From CAWDMN01 sp963803155 (GTDB taxonomy: Bacteria > Acidobacteriota > Terriglobia > Versatilivoradales > Versatilivoraceae): a DNA stretch of 64,000 bases. Position 1 is the first letter of the stretch. Every line of letters begins with the position of its first letter. Location of the stretch: NCBI GenBank assembly GCA_963803155.1, contig CAWDMN010000032.1, positions 62,001 through 126,000 on the forward strand. The letters are read 5' to 3'. Both the position numbers and the translations under genes were made by a program. This document shows positions 42,339 through 51,490 of this stretch, in pieces. Below the pieces are notes generated by a model that made no database searches, was not told the origin of the DNA, and saw nothing but the letters and a program-made list of their open reading frames with translations.

Positions 42339-42863
42339 ATGGCGGAGTCCCCTGAAATTCCGGAAGCCAAAGATCCTTTTGAACGGCGCGTTGCCTTGAG
42401 CATCGCCGTGTTGGCTGTGGTCCTTTCCATCATAGCTACCTTTGGCGATGACGCAAAATTAGAAGGACTACTCTCAGCGACGCGGGCATCCAATAGTTGG
42501 GCTTACTTCCAAGCAAAAAGCATTAAAGAACATAGTTTCCTCATGCAGGGCGAATTATTGGAAGCTGTCAACGGTCAAGCCATTGATAATGCCAAACGCA
42601 CAGTACTCTTGGAGAAATACAAAAAAGAGATGAAGCGGTATGGGAACGAAAAGGAAGAAATCCAGAAAAAGGCGGAGAATTTTGAAAAACTCGTTGAACT
42701 AAAAATAAAAGCCAATGACCGGTGCGACCTAGCGGCCATGCTCCTTCAGATAGCCATTGTGTTCGGTTCCGTTTCCATCCTGGTCCGGTGGAAAGCGTTT
42801 TGGGGAATCAGCCTGTTGTTGGGCTTGGCGGGTATTTTGACCGCAGCCACGGTTTTCTTCTGA
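42339..42863 (+). CDS. DUF4337 family membrane protein
   Basis: The 174-residue protein has one N-terminal membrane helix (about residues 18-36, VALSIAVLAVVLSIIATFG). A charged coiled-coil region (about 75-130) with NSWAYFQAKSIKEHSFLMQG ahead of it follows, then two C-terminal helices (LLQIAIVFGSVSILV and GISLLLGLAGILTAATVFF). This matches the DUF4337 layout. Its function is unknown. It stands alone and converges with the hydrolase gene, 33 bp away. Confidence 0.86.
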   Translation: MAESPEIPEAKDPFERRVALSIAVLAVVLSIIATFGDDAKLEGLLSATRASNSWAYFQAKSIKEHSFLMQGELLEAVNGQAIDNAKRTVLLEKYKKEMKRYGNEKEEIQKKAENFEKLVELKIKANDRCDLAAMLLQIAIVFGSVSILVRWKAFWGISLLLGLAGILTAATVFF

Positions 42864-42896
42864 TCCCCGGGCAAACGCGCCAACGGGATCGCCATG

Positions 42897-44678
42897 TCAT
42901 ATTGTTTTCCCAGTCTGCTGTTGAATCCAAGTGGCGATGGTTTCCAAGGCAATCGGGGCAATGGTCTCTTCAATTTGGGAATATTCGGCGAGTGAGCCGG
43001 TTTGGCAGGTTTGAAAAAGGTGGTTAAGACCGGGCAGAAGGACTGTCTTATAGTCTGTCCGTCCGCTGGATTTTAAGGCTGCTTCGATGCCTTCCAGGTC
43101 TTCGCGCGCCGGAACTTGCAGGTCTTTTTCTCCGTTGAGCGCCAGGACCGGACAAGTCAATTTAGCCAGGGCGGGTTTGGGATCATAAGAGATAAAGAAC
43201 CTGAACCAGGGAGTCAACACACCCTTCAATTGTCCTTCGATCGCCTTTCCCAAATTGGCGCCCAATGCTTTTTGGCTTTCCGGCAAAGCGGCCAAAATTT
43301 GGGATGTGCTTTCACGGATTTTCTTTTCCGCGAGCTCATTATCCGACTCCAGTTTGAGCACCGCGAAAAGCTGTCTCTGCAATCGTTGGTTCAATGTAAT
43401 GGTGTCTTCACTGTTTCCCATGGAACGGAGGATTAATTCGCCCTGCTTGTACAGAATCTCTTCACCGGTGATTCCTGGCCCCGCCATCAAGACAACAAAA
43501 GAAATATCCTTGGAAATTGAGGCGGCCAACGGAGCCACCATCCCTCCTTCGCTATGTCCCAGCAAGCCGATTTTGCGGGGATTGATTTCCCGCCGGGTCT
43601 TTAGAAATTCCACCGCGGCTAACACATCTTGCGCGAAATCTTTGCTCGTGGAATTCATCGTATTGCCCGAGGATCCGCCCACTCCACGATCATCCCAGCG
43701 CAAGACGGCGATTCCCCGGCGCGTCAGGTAATCGGCCAATACTAGAAAAGGGCGATGGCCGAAGACCGTTTCATTTCGATCCTGCGGCCCTGAGCCGGAA
43801 ATCAGCAGCACAGCCGGGAATGGGCCACCGGCTTTGGGATAGGTCAAACTGCCCGCCAGCCTGACCTGGGCTGGCGGATTTTCAAAGGTGACTTCTTCTT
43901 CTATGTAAGGATAAGGTTTTTGCGGTTCTTGCGGCCGAACGAGAGCCAATGGCTTGTCCACCTTCTTGAAGGTCAACGGGAAGCTCATTCCACTTTGGCT
44001 CCATTGACCAGAAATTTCCTGCTTCTGCTTGTCCCAGGTTCCCTCATAAGCACCGCCAATCATACCGATTTCAAAGATTAAGCTGTTACCATTGATCGAA
44101 ATTTTCGACACGGGAAGATCCATGGCCCCTTGATCGACACTATCCATTTTGGCGGAAAGCATCCCCTCCGCGCTCTGGCTCACTTTCAGAACCAGGCGGA
44201 GTTTTTGAGGACCGGCTTCTAGCGTCCCTTGCCAGGTTCCCACGATGCCGGACGCCGCTGGGCTCGCTTTCATCGTTGCGGGGACAGGGGCTATAAAGAG
44301 GCTCGCAATTTCTTTGGAGGAATTAAAAACCACTTTTACATCCAAGGGGGATTTCTCAAAGGCGCAGGTCACAAAGAATACATCGTAGTTCTGCACTTTT
44401 TCCGAGCGAATGCCAGTCTGGCGCTGGAAGGCTCCGGCTTGAGTGAGGACCTGGCCCCAAGTTTCCTTGAGCTTCGACACCGGCCAACCTGCTTTCATGG
44501 TGGCATCAAAGCGTGTGGTCAGGGCCTCGAATTGGCCATTGACCATCTGTTCCACCACGGATTTGGCAATGGCGGAAAGACCGGGATCTGGTTCAGCGGC
44601 CAGTGCCGAAGAAGAAAAACCGAGAAAACAAAAAACAAGGACGCAACCTGCCCCTAGAAGGGGCTTGAGATAAGACAT
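42897..44678 (-). CDS. Secreted alpha/beta hydrolase with DUF3887 domain
   Basis: The 593-residue protein starts with a signal peptide (LLGAGCVLVFCFLGFSSSAL) and a DUF3887 domain (about 40-130, SVVEQMVNGQFEALTTRFDA). A beta-sandwich region follows (IVGTWQGTLEAGPQKLRLVL), then a serine hydrolase domain from about 275. The nucleophile motif is GLLGHSEGGMVAP, and VLRWDDRGVGGSSGN forms part of the oxyanion hole. The acid and His lie in VLALNGEKDLQVP and LPGLNHLFQ. The closest recognisable architecture is the secreted YfhR/BAAT-like hydrolases. The start at 44678 follows AAAGGAGGACTC. The substrate is unknown. Confidence 0.9.
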   Translation of the reverse strand: MSYLKPLLGAGCVLVFCFLGFSSSALAAEPDPGLSAIAKSVVEQMVNGQFEALTTRFDATMKAGWPVSKLKETWGQVLTQAGAFQRQTGIRSEKVQNYDVFFVTCAFEKSPLDVKVVFNSSKEIASLFIAPVPATMKASPAASGIVGTWQGTLEAGPQKLRLVLKVSQSAEGMLSAKMDSVDQGAMDLPVSKISINGNSLIFEIGMIGGAYEGTWDKQKQEISGQWSQSGMSFPLTFKKVDKPLALVRPQEPQKPYPYIEEEVTFENPPAQVRLAGSLTYPKAGGPFPAVLLISGSGPQDRNETVFGHRPFLVLADYLTRRGIAVLRWDDRGVGGSSGNTMNSTSKDFAQDVLAAVEFLKTRREINPRKIGLLGHSEGGMVAPLAASISKDISFVVLMAGPGITGEEILYKQGELILRSMGNSEDTITLNQRLQRQLFAVLKLESDNELAEKKIRESTSQILAALPESQKALGANLGKAIEGQLKGVLTPWFRFFISYDPKPALAKLTCPVLALNGEKDLQVPAREDLEGIEAALKSSGRTDYKTVLLPGLNHLFQTCQTGSLAEYSQIEETIAPIALETIATWIQQQTGKTI

Positions 44679-44837
44679 GAGTCCTCCTTTCAAATTTGGA
44701 ATCGCATAAACCGATGCAGAGCTTTGCCTCGAATCAATGAAGGCAGACAACAATTAAAATCCATGGGATTGCCGATTGCCCAAAGAGCAACCGAAAAGGC
44801 AATCAGACCGTCATGAAGGAGCGAGAGAGTCGGCGGA

Positions 44838-45100
44838 AGACAGTAGTCAGGAGACAGAAGTCAGTTGACAGTAAACAGAAGACAGGAGTCAGCACCCAAC
44901 AAGGAGAGGGCAGCAAACAGCAGGCCGCATGCAGTTAGGCGACCGGGCGAAATGGGAACTGGCAGTAATGTCCTTCTGGCTTTTACAATTCCTCAGCGAA
45001 CGGTTCTTCTCCAAATTGCTCGACTCTTCCTCCCTGCCTACTGCCTACTGTTTACTGTCTACTGACTTCTGTCTCCTGACTACTGTCTTCTGTCTACCCG
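44838..45100. repeat. Inverted CAGACAG/CTGTCTG low-complexity arrays
   Basis: GACAGTAGTCAGGAGACAGA (near 44840), followed by AGTCAGTTGACAGTAAACAG, is almost exactly complemented by the array near 45040-45100 (CTGTTTACTGTC, ACTTCTGTCTCCTGACTACT). The 444-bp gap 44679-45123 contains no gene. Confidence 0.7.
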
Positions 45101-45123
45101 CGCAGCCCTTCCTGGGCCTTCGC

Positions 45124-45789
45124 TCATGGATTCAACTGCCGCCGGGCTTTCAGCTCCGTCAACATCCGTTCTACTTGGTCGGATTTTTCCAAGGCATTTA
45201 ATTTATCTTCCATGCTATCGGTGACCATTTCCGCTTTCGCCTGGCTGACCGCCTCGGCATGAATGACCCGCCCCTGCAATCGGTCGAATTGAGCGCTCTT
45301 GGATTGATCGCCAATGGCCATTTGGGCATCGCTCGCCTTCCCGAGAGCCTTGGCTCGCCGGTGTTGTGCGATTAATAAGTCGCGTTTGGTTTTAGCTTCA
45401 GCGAGTTTCTGTTCCAATTTTAGAAGGATCGATTTTAAATTCTCCGCCTGAGTTTTTTGATCGGCCTCCTGTTCCTGGAACGTTTCCGCCAATTTTTGAA
45501 AGCCCATGGACCGTTCTAAGGCGGCCCGAGCCAGGTCGTCCGAATGTTTATCGACAGCCAATTCGGCCTTTCTCACCCATTCTTCGGCTTTACCGGCATT
45601 TTCCTTTCGTTGTTTAGCCAGGACATGCTGATCGGCAATGGCCACTGCAACCTGCGTTTTCACCTGAATGAATTGATTTTCCATGTCGAGGATCACCTGT
45701 TTGATCATCTTTTCAGGGTCCTCCGCTTTATCGATGAGGTCATTCAAATTTGCCCTGATCAACGTTGCAACCCGATCAAGAAGTGCCAT
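45124..45789 (-). CDS. PspA/IM30 family membrane-stress protein
   Basis: PspA/IM30 proteins are ESCRT-III-like coiled coils that coat and repair stressed membranes. The 221-residue product begins MALLDRVATLIRANLNDLID with the amphipathic helix, then KAEDPEKMIKQVILDME. It continues as an almost entirely helical coiled coil to the end. The start at 45789 follows AAAGGAGG; the longer upstream frame runs through flotillin sequence and is not real. It is the last gene of the XRE-NfeD-flotillin-PspA operon, which suggests joint membrane maintenance. Confidence 0.93.
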   Translation of the reverse strand: MALLDRVATLIRANLNDLIDKAEDPEKMIKQVILDMENQFIQVKTQVAVAIADQHVLAKQRKENAGKAEEWVRKAELAVDKHSDDLARAALERSMGFQKLAETFQEQEADQKTQAENLKSILLKLEQKLAEAKTKRDLLIAQHRRAKALGKASDAQMAIGDQSKSAQFDRLQGRVIHAEAVSQAKAEMVTDSMEDKLNALEKSDQVERMLTELKARRQLNP

Positions 45790-45842
45790 TTTGGTTCCTC
45801 CTTTTTGGCTTGATTCAAAAACAGAGAGCATTTCGTGACCCC

Positions 45843-45915
45843 CGTCTGCCCTCTGCTGTCTCCCGTCTGCCCTCTGCTGTTTCCCGTCTGCCCTCTCCCG
45901 TCTCCGGTCTCCCCA
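45843..45915. repeat. GTCTGCCCTCTGCTGT tandem-like array
   Basis: Imperfect copies of a roughly 16-24-bp unit, GTCTGCCCTCTGCTGTCTCC and variants, occur three to four times between the flotillin and pspA genes. They belong to the same class as the arrays at 44838-45100 and 53665-53800. Confidence 0.7.
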
Positions 45916-45922
45916 CTTATCC

Positions 45923-47356
45923 CTACTCCCCCTGCTTCTTCGAATTGTTTTGTGGTCCCTTGTCCCCCAGCCCCCGGATTTTGGACAGCAGATCAGAGAT
46001 CTGGACCCCGGAGAGCGTTTCGAATAACGCCGGGATCTGGGCCGCCATTTTTGTGATATCACCCGTGATCTTGTGAATACCCGCAGTTTCCCCATCGCCG
46101 GTGGAGACGATGGTAATCTTGTCCACATTATTCAATGGAGAAGCCAGAGCTTTTACGACCTCCGGCAGGCCGCAAAGCAACCGGTCAATCACCGCGGCCT
46201 GGTTCCATTCCTGATAGGCTTCGGCCTTCACATTCAGGGCCTTGGCTTCCGCTTCACCCTTCCGGAAGATGATGTCCGCATCCGCGGCTCCCTGTGCGCG
46301 CGTAGCGGCGGCGTGTCCATCCGCTTCGGTAATCAGCCGCATTTTTTCAGCGTTTGCCAGAGTTTCAATCCGTTGACGTTCAATTTCCGCGACCTTTAGG
46401 ACCGTGGCAATCAATTCATTTTCCCGGCGCTGGATTTCCGCTTCCTGGACTTTGATCTCCTGTTCCTTCTGCACCTGTTGAATCTTCACCGACTCCGCCA
46501 CCACCTGTTGCTGCATGACGTTGGATTGGATGTCGTAGGCCTTATCGGCCGTCGCTTGCTGCTTTTTGATGGTCTCCTGGTATTGGGCCCTTTTAATGGA
46601 CAAGTCTCGCTCCGCCTCGGCTTGTTTGGCCTGGGAGAGAGTCTCCGCCAGCACGCGCTCTTGATCCGCCTGCGCCCGGGCAATGGCCGATTCCCGGTGA
46701 GCCGCGGCCTGTTTGATGGCGATGTCGCGTTCCGCTTCCGCCGTGGCGACATCCGCGTCTCTCTTGATTCTGGCGACATCCGGCCGGCCCATATTGGCGA
46801 TGTATTCGTTCTTGTCGCGGACTTCCTTGATGGTGAAGGAAATGACTTCCAATCCCATCTTGTTCATATCTTCCGCGCACGTGGACCGCATCCGGTCCGC
46901 CACCATCTCCGGTTGTTTGACGATTTCCTCGACGGTGAGCTGACCGATGATTCCACGCAAGTGACCTTCCATGACCAGACGGATCAGCGATTCCCGTTCC
47001 TGCTCGGTCTTAGTCAGGAATTGTTCCGCAGCGGTTTGAATGGATTCTGGATCTGACCTAACTTTGATTTGAGCCACGGCTTCCACCGTGACAGCCACTC
47101 CTTGTTTGGTGTAGAGATCCTGTTTGGGGGCGACGTCGAAGGACATCAGTTCCAAGGAAAGGTCACGGCAACTCTCCACCATGGGGAGAATTACGGTGCC
47201 GTGCCCCTTGACGATCCGAGTCCCGCGAAACCCATACACCACCAAAGCCTCATGGGGACCGGCTTTCCGGTAGAGTCCCGCGAATAAAGCCATTAAGACT
47301 AATAAACAGACTACCATCAACCCGGCCACTACAAATACTCCAGCCGAAACAGGCAT
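45923..47356 (-). CDS. Flotillin-like SPFH domain protein
   Basis: Flotillins organise membrane microdomains. The 477-residue protein has an N-terminal membrane segment (about residues 7-29) and an SPFH/PHB domain with VVYGFRGTRIVKGHGTVILP and SFDVAPKQDLYTKQGVAVTV. A long Ala/Glu/Lys-rich coiled coil (about 200-380) follows, then a C-terminal tail (ALASPLNNVDKITIVSTGDG) as in FloT/YuaG. The start at 47356 follows GAGGAGGATTT. Neighbouring NfeD-like and PspA genes on the same strand match the known flotillin/NfeD pairing. Confidence 0.94.
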   Translation of the reverse strand: MPVSAGVFVVAGLMVVCLLVLMALFAGLYRKAGPHEALVVYGFRGTRIVKGHGTVILPMVESCRDLSLELMSFDVAPKQDLYTKQGVAVTVEAVAQIKVRSDPESIQTAAEQFLTKTEQERESLIRLVMEGHLRGIIGQLTVEEIVKQPEMVADRMRSTCAEDMNKMGLEVISFTIKEVRDKNEYIANMGRPDVARIKRDADVATAEAERDIAIKQAAAHRESAIARAQADQERVLAETLSQAKQAEAERDLSIKRAQYQETIKKQQATADKAYDIQSNVMQQQVVAESVKIQQVQKEQEIKVQEAEIQRRENELIATVLKVAEIERQRIETLANAEKMRLITEADGHAAATRAQGAADADIIFRKGEAEAKALNVKAEAYQEWNQAAVIDRLLCGLPEVVKALASPLNNVDKITIVSTGDGETAGIHKITGDITKMAAQIPALFETLSGVQISDLLSKIRGLGDKGPQNNSKKQGE

Positions 47357-47518
47357 AAATCCTCCTCGCAATTAAGAGTTAATATGAGAACTACCAACCC
47401 CTACCCGATGAAAAAACTTGCTCCCCGCCGCGTGATCGTGACGCTTCCAGCTCAAGACGGCTGCGGACCTATACGAGAGTCCCGCCGCCTGGGTTTTGAC
47501 ACAATGGAGGTTACATGT

Positions 47519-48202
47519 TTAATTTGCCTTCTGCCCGGAAGCTCCAGTCTCTGGCTCCAAGTCGGGACAGCCGGAACTCGGAGTTTGCGTTAGTTCATCC
47601 CAGGGACGAACATATGCGATCCCTTTTTGGTAGCGAGTGACCACCACCTCCGTTCCTTTGGGAATTCCTTTTTCATCTTCATCACGCGCCCCGCAGGTCT
47701 GACGCGTGCCGTCCTGGCTGAAAACGATTTCTCCGGTTCCCCCTTCACGGATGAGGCTGGAAACATGCCCCAATACTCCCACCATGTCGTAATCCGCGGG
47801 ATTCAGATCCATCTCATGTGCCAGCAAAATCTTGGTCAAGAACCAGAAAAGGATGGACGCGCCCGCCATGCCACTCGCCAACGCCAATCCAAGTCCCCAG
47901 AGGAACCACAATGAAGAATAGGCTGTCAGTAAAAACCCCACGCCGCCGAACCAGGCCAGGAAAATGGCCACTGTCCCGAAGTTCCACGGGGATGGAGCGT
48001 TTCCTCTTTGCGGATGCGCTGCATCTGCGTGTCCTCCCTCAGCCCAAGGTCCATGCCCCGGATGCCCACCGGCATGCAGCAAGTCGTGGCCATGCAGGGC
48101 ATGGGCATGAAAGGGGAGATGCAGATGGCCTAGCAATAGGGATGCGATGCTCCAGAACAGTCCCACCAGGAAACAAAACATGTAGAAATTAACCCAACTC
48201 AT
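47519..48202 (-). CDS. NfeD-like membrane protein, partner of flotillin
   Basis: The 227-residue protein starts with a membrane helix and a His-rich loop (about residues 25-65, GHLHLPFHAHALHGHDLLHA). Two more helices (about 75-125) and an OB-fold-like soluble domain follow (about 140-210, DYDMVGVLGHVSSLIREGGT to YQKGIAYVRPWDEL). This corresponds to the NfeD/YuaF type that travels with flotillin. The His-rich loop is not usual for the family and might bind metal. The ATG overlaps the stop of the upstream XRE gene (ATGA), so translation is coupled. Confidence 0.87.
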   Translation of the reverse strand: MSWVNFYMFCFLVGLFWSIASLLLGHLHLPFHAHALHGHDLLHAGGHPGHGPWAEGGHADAAHPQRGNAPSPWNFGTVAIFLAWFGGVGFLLTAYSSLWFLWGLGLALASGMAGASILFWFLTKILLAHEMDLNPADYDMVGVLGHVSSLIREGGTGEIVFSQDGTRQTCGARDEDEKGIPKGTEVVVTRYQKGIAYVRPWDELTQTPSSGCPDLEPETGASGQKAN

Positions 48203-48735
48203 TGGGATCGCCTCCTGTGAGTCTCATCGTTCAGGTGATTGCCGGATGCTTTTAACTTCGGCCCCGATATCGTGGGTTGGAGGACCTCTTGGAGGCGCTC
48301 GGATAAGCCTGGAGTATGCAGAATGGACTCCAGCAAAATCAGGGACTGCCGGGAATTATCGTGCTTGGCCAGAGTCAATAGAGCTTGCTTCAATTCAGGA
48401 TCATGTGCAAAATTTTCCGCGCCATTAATCAGCCAAAGATCCAGGCGGTCTTCGTTTACCCGCAATTCTGAAATCAATCCGGCTTGGTAGCCTTCAGGAT
48501 CGTCTACCAAGTAGCCCGGATGAACTTTAAAAAACCGGGCCAACATCAGACGGGTCGTGTTGCTGATGTGGGGCCTGAGCCCGCTCTCGATTTGTGATAG
48601 ATAGGCCTGACTGATTGATTTTCCCAGATCTTTCTTGATCGCTCGCACCATCTCAAGCTGGGTTAGGGGCCGCCCCAGCCCGAGCAACGTCCCCTCTATT
48701 TCCCGCAAATATCGCAATTTTTCGCCCAGCGTCAT
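48199..48735 (-). CDS. XRE family transcriptional regulator
   Basis: The 178-residue protein has an N-terminal helix-turn-helix (LGEKLRYLREIEGTLLGLGR, then PLTQLEMVRAIKKDLGKSIS and QAYLSQIESGLRPHISNTTR). A helical C-terminal part follows. It probably controls the operon it heads (XRE, NfeD, flotillin, PspA). The start at 48735 follows AGGGAGGCGTCTC. The start lies 43 bp downstream of a recognisable -10 element. Confidence 0.9.
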   Translation of the reverse strand: MTLGEKLRYLREIEGTLLGLGRPLTQLEMVRAIKKDLGKSISQAYLSQIESGLRPHISNTTRLMLARFFKVHPGYLVDDPEGYQAGLISELRVNEDRLDLWLINGAENFAHDPELKQALLTLAKHDNSRQSLILLESILHTPGLSERLQEVLQPTISGPKLKASGNHLNDETHRRRSQ

Positions 48736-48777
48736 GAGACGCCTCCCTGAAAAGGTTCTATCGCAATTGGCAAAAAC

Positions 48778-48804
48778 ATTATAACAATTAGTAATATTTG
48801 TCAA
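48778..48804 (-). promoter_or_regulatory. Sigma70-type promoter of the XRE-flotillin-PspA operon
   Basis: On the minus strand TTGACA (48799-48804) and TATAAT (48778-48783) are both perfect consensus hexamers, separated by a short 15-bp spacer (17 is optimal). The short spacer suggests regulated use. The surrounding AT-rich sequence could hold an operator for the XRE protein. Confidence 0.75.
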
Positions 48805-49316
48805 GAAGTTTTTGTTCCGTCCTTTCGGGCGGCTCCCGACAGCCGTACTACAGTTTTATACGTCGGTGAAGAAAATTTGTTGCGTGCTTTTGGCGGGCAA
48901 AAATCAGCGTAAAAATATCGGCCGCACCCTCGAAGCACTTAAAAGGTGGGACGCGCTCGCCGAGTGCGCCGATTTCGCAAAGTCCAATCGGACAATTCGG
49001 CGAATCCATCAGCAGACGCACGAATTGTCCTGGCCGAATATTTACAACGGCCTGGTGCAATGTAAAATGCGACGGGATAGAGATGTGCCCAGGGATGGAA
49101 GACACGGGAAGGCGAGCCGCCCAGGTGTGCCATCCCGACCTGGGCCGGTTCGACGAAAGCCTCACCCGCCCGGCTCTTGTGCCGTTCAGCCGAGCAGCCT
49201 GACTGGTTCGCCCTGTCATGGTTTGAATTCCACCCAACAGCCGACAAGCTCCTTGCACTTTTTGGCGAATCTCTTTACACTTGGACCTTTATGCACCAGG
49301 GGCGGAGCCGCTTTCT
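48805..49316. other. Intergenic space between divergent operons, no gene seen
   Basis: A plus-strand frame of 172 codons spans most of this space, but its product has no protein-like pattern and would overlap the next real gene. It has a palindrome-like stretch around 49090-49150. Confidence 0.55.
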
Positions 49317-49736
49317 ATGTCTCCATTTGAGCATATTTGCCAGCTGAGGGTCCGATACAGCGAAACCGATCAGATGGGGACCTTTTACAACTCCAAAGCC
49401 TTGGATTGGTTTGAATGCGGACGCACGGAACTGCTCCGCGCGGCGGGGCTTTCTTATGCTGAGATGGAGGCCAAAGGGATCCTATTGCCATTAACGGAAG
49501 CCCATGTGGAATATCTGGGGCGGGCCCGCTACGACGATTTGCTGGAAATTAAATGCCGGATGGGGATGGCCGGACGGGCCAGGTTGCGGTTCTCGGTGCA
49601 GATCAACCACGTCCCTGCGGGGAATCCGGTTGTTTGTGGATACACCATTCATGCGGTGACCGATGCGGCCGGCCGGCCAATCCGCCCGCCCGAATGGTTT
49701 TTGGATTTGGTGCGAAAATTCGGGAGTACGGGATGA
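49317..49736 (+). CDS. Acyl-CoA thioesterase, YbgC/4HBT hotdog family
   Basis: The 139-residue hotdog-fold protein shows the 4HBT/YbgC signature LRVRYSETDQMGTFYNSKAL with the catalytic Asp. It also has WFECGRTELLRAAGLSYAEM and an HVEYLGRARYDDLLEI strand. It should hydrolyse acyl-CoA, here perhaps an aryl-acetyl-CoA. The start at 49317 is chosen over an ATG 12 codons earlier because it precedes the family start by just a few residues. It is coupled to iorA by an ATGA overlap, placing it in the aromatic oxoacid operon. Confidence 0.9.
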   Translation: MSPFEHICQLRVRYSETDQMGTFYNSKALDWFECGRTELLRAAGLSYAEMEAKGILLPLTEAHVEYLGRARYDDLLEIKCRMGMAGRARLRFSVQINHVPAGNPVVCGYTIHAVTDAAGRPIRPPEWFLDLVRKFGSTG

Positions 49737-51439
49737 ATAAAAAGGAACGATTGCTTTTAAGCGGGGATGAAGCTGTGGCGATGGCTGCGCGGGCCGCCGG
49801 TGTTCAATTGGGGACCGGCTATCCCGGCACGCCTTCGACGGAAATTTTAGAACACTTCAGCCACCTGGGAGGAAAAGCCCAATGGGCGCCCAACGAGAAG
49901 GTGGCCATGGAAGTGGCGTTGGGTGCGGCCTTCGCCGGAGCCAGAACTCTTGTCACCATGAAACACGTCGGGCTCAATGTGGCGGCGGATCCGCTCTTTA
50001 CCGCCGCCTATACGGGGACGAGCGGAGCGCTGGTGGTGGTTTCCGCGGATGATCCCGGAATGGCCTCCAGCCAGAATGAGCAGGACAACCGCCGTTATGC
50101 GGTGGCGGCGGGAATTCCCATGCTGGAGCCGTCGGATTCCCAGGAAGCATATGATTATACGCTGGCCGCCTTTGAATTGGCCGAGAAATGGAAAGCGGTG
50201 GTGATGTTGCGCATGACCACGCGGGTTTGTCACTCCAAGACGCTTGTCCAGCCAGCCCGTCAGCTTCCTTTGACTCGTGAACCTGGTTTTCAGCGCGGGA
50301 TCAAAGCGCGGGTGATGATTCCCGCTTATGCCCGTCCGGCCCATCGGCGGCTTCGGCAGAAGTTGGAGGATATTGCCGAGTGGAATGAAATCTCTTCGCT
50401 TAACGAAGTATTGGAGGGAGATTCTCATCTGGGATTAATTGTTTCCGGGGTTTCTTTTGCGCATGCCCGGGAAGCTGCGCCTCAGGCTTCCGTCTTAAAA
50501 CTCGGAATGACCTACCCGCTCCCGCTGGAAAAAATCCGGCGCTTTGCGGATAGCGTCCATCGTTGCCTTGTGATTGAAGAAGGCGATCCATACTTATACG
50601 AGTCTCTTCGCGCCGCGGGAATTCCGGTCGAAGGAAGGCCGGAGATGTACCGGTTCGGAGAGCTGAACGTCAATCGGGTGCGCCGGATCATTGCCGGGGA
50701 CACCTCGCCGGAAGCAGCCATGCCTCCGGGCAAACCGCCCGAGTTGTGTGTGGGATGTCCGCATCGCAAAGCCTTTGAGGCATTTCGCAAATTGGATTGC
50801 ATCGTTGCCGGTGACATTGGCTGTTACACGTTGGGAGTATTGCCGCCTTTTGAAGCCATGGATACCTGCGTTTGTATGGGGGCGAGCATTGGGGTCGGTT
50901 TGGGGCTGCGTCAAGTCCTGCCGCCTGAACAGGCGCGTCGCGTCGTCAGCGTGATTGGCGACAGCACTTTCCTGCACAGCGGCTTGACCGGGATTGTGGA
51001 AATGGTCTACAACCGGCCGCCCACCGGCCATGTGGTGGTCATACTCGACAATGCCACGACGGCGATGACCGGCCGGCAGGAGCATCCAGGGACTGGCCGA
51101 TCATTGGATCATTCCCCCTCGCGGCAGATCGTTTTGGAAGATGCGGTAAAAGCTTTGGGGGTGGACTTTGTGCAGGTATTTGACGCCATCACTCAAGCTG
51201 ATCAATTCGAACAGGCCCTAAGAGAGAGCCTGGCTGAAAACCGCCTCTCCGTGTTGATCCCGCGGCGTCCTTGTCTTCTGGCCGCGGGAAAAATCAGAGA
51301 GTACGAAAAAGCGGCGGCCAAAGGGGAGAGTTGCCAGAAACAGTCCGCGTTGCCGGCCTTTCGACTTTTTCGATTCACCGTCGTCAAAGGTTTTGTGCCT
51401 GGGGTGGTGCTTCTGCCTGGCAGACCTCCTTGTGCGTGA
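49733..51439 (+). CDS. iorA: Indolepyruvate ferredoxin oxidoreductase alpha subunit, apparently without the ferredoxin domain
   Basis: IorA oxidatively decarboxylates aryl pyruvates to aryl-acetyl-CoA with ferredoxin as electron acceptor. The 568-residue protein has the pyrimidine-binding domain (GVQLGTGYPGTPSTEILEHF, GARTLVTMKHVGLNVAADPL). The central domain and the TPP-binding domain follow, with ELCVGCPHRKAFEAF, VAGDIGCYTLG and MGASIGVGLGL. The family usually ends in a ferredoxin region with two CxxCxxC motifs. Here residues after about 510 (KIREYEKAAAKGES onward) match none, and the other two frames show no cysteine clusters either. It overlaps the thioesterase by 4 bp and iorB follows after 51 bp. 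Confidence 0.92.
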   Translation: MNKKERLLLSGDEAVAMAARAAGVQLGTGYPGTPSTEILEHFSHLGGKAQWAPNEKVAMEVALGAAFAGARTLVTMKHVGLNVAADPLFTAAYTGTSGALVVVSADDPGMASSQNEQDNRRYAVAAGIPMLEPSDSQEAYDYTLAAFELAEKWKAVVMLRMTTRVCHSKTLVQPARQLPLTREPGFQRGIKARVMIPAYARPAHRRLRQKLEDIAEWNEISSLNEVLEGDSHLGLIVSGVSFAHAREAAPQASVLKLGMTYPLPLEKIRRFADSVHRCLVIEEGDPYLYESLRAAGIPVEGRPEMYRFGELNVNRVRRIIAGDTSPEAAMPPGKPPELCVGCPHRKAFEAFRKLDCIVAGDIGCYTLGVLPPFEAMDTCVCMGASIGVGLGLRQVLPPEQARRVVSVIGDSTFLHSGLTGIVEMVYNRPPTGHVVVILDNATTAMTGRQEHPGTGRSLDHSPSRQIVLEDAVKALGVDFVQVFDAITQADQFEQALRESLAENRLSVLIPRRPCLLAAGKIREYEKAAAKGESCQKQSALPAFRLFRFTVVKGFVPGVVLLPGRPPCA

Positions 51440-51490
51440 GCCTGGCCGCGCGTATATTTCTAATGAGCTAAGAATCTTCAATGGACAACC

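Noticed and set aside
46478..47056. A 192-codon plus-strand frame opposite the flotillin gene
   Set aside because: Shadow of the coiled-coil coding sequence.
48812..49330. A 172-codon plus-strand frame between divergent operons
   Set aside because: It has no recognisable motif and runs into the thioesterase start in another frame. Codon use looks random.
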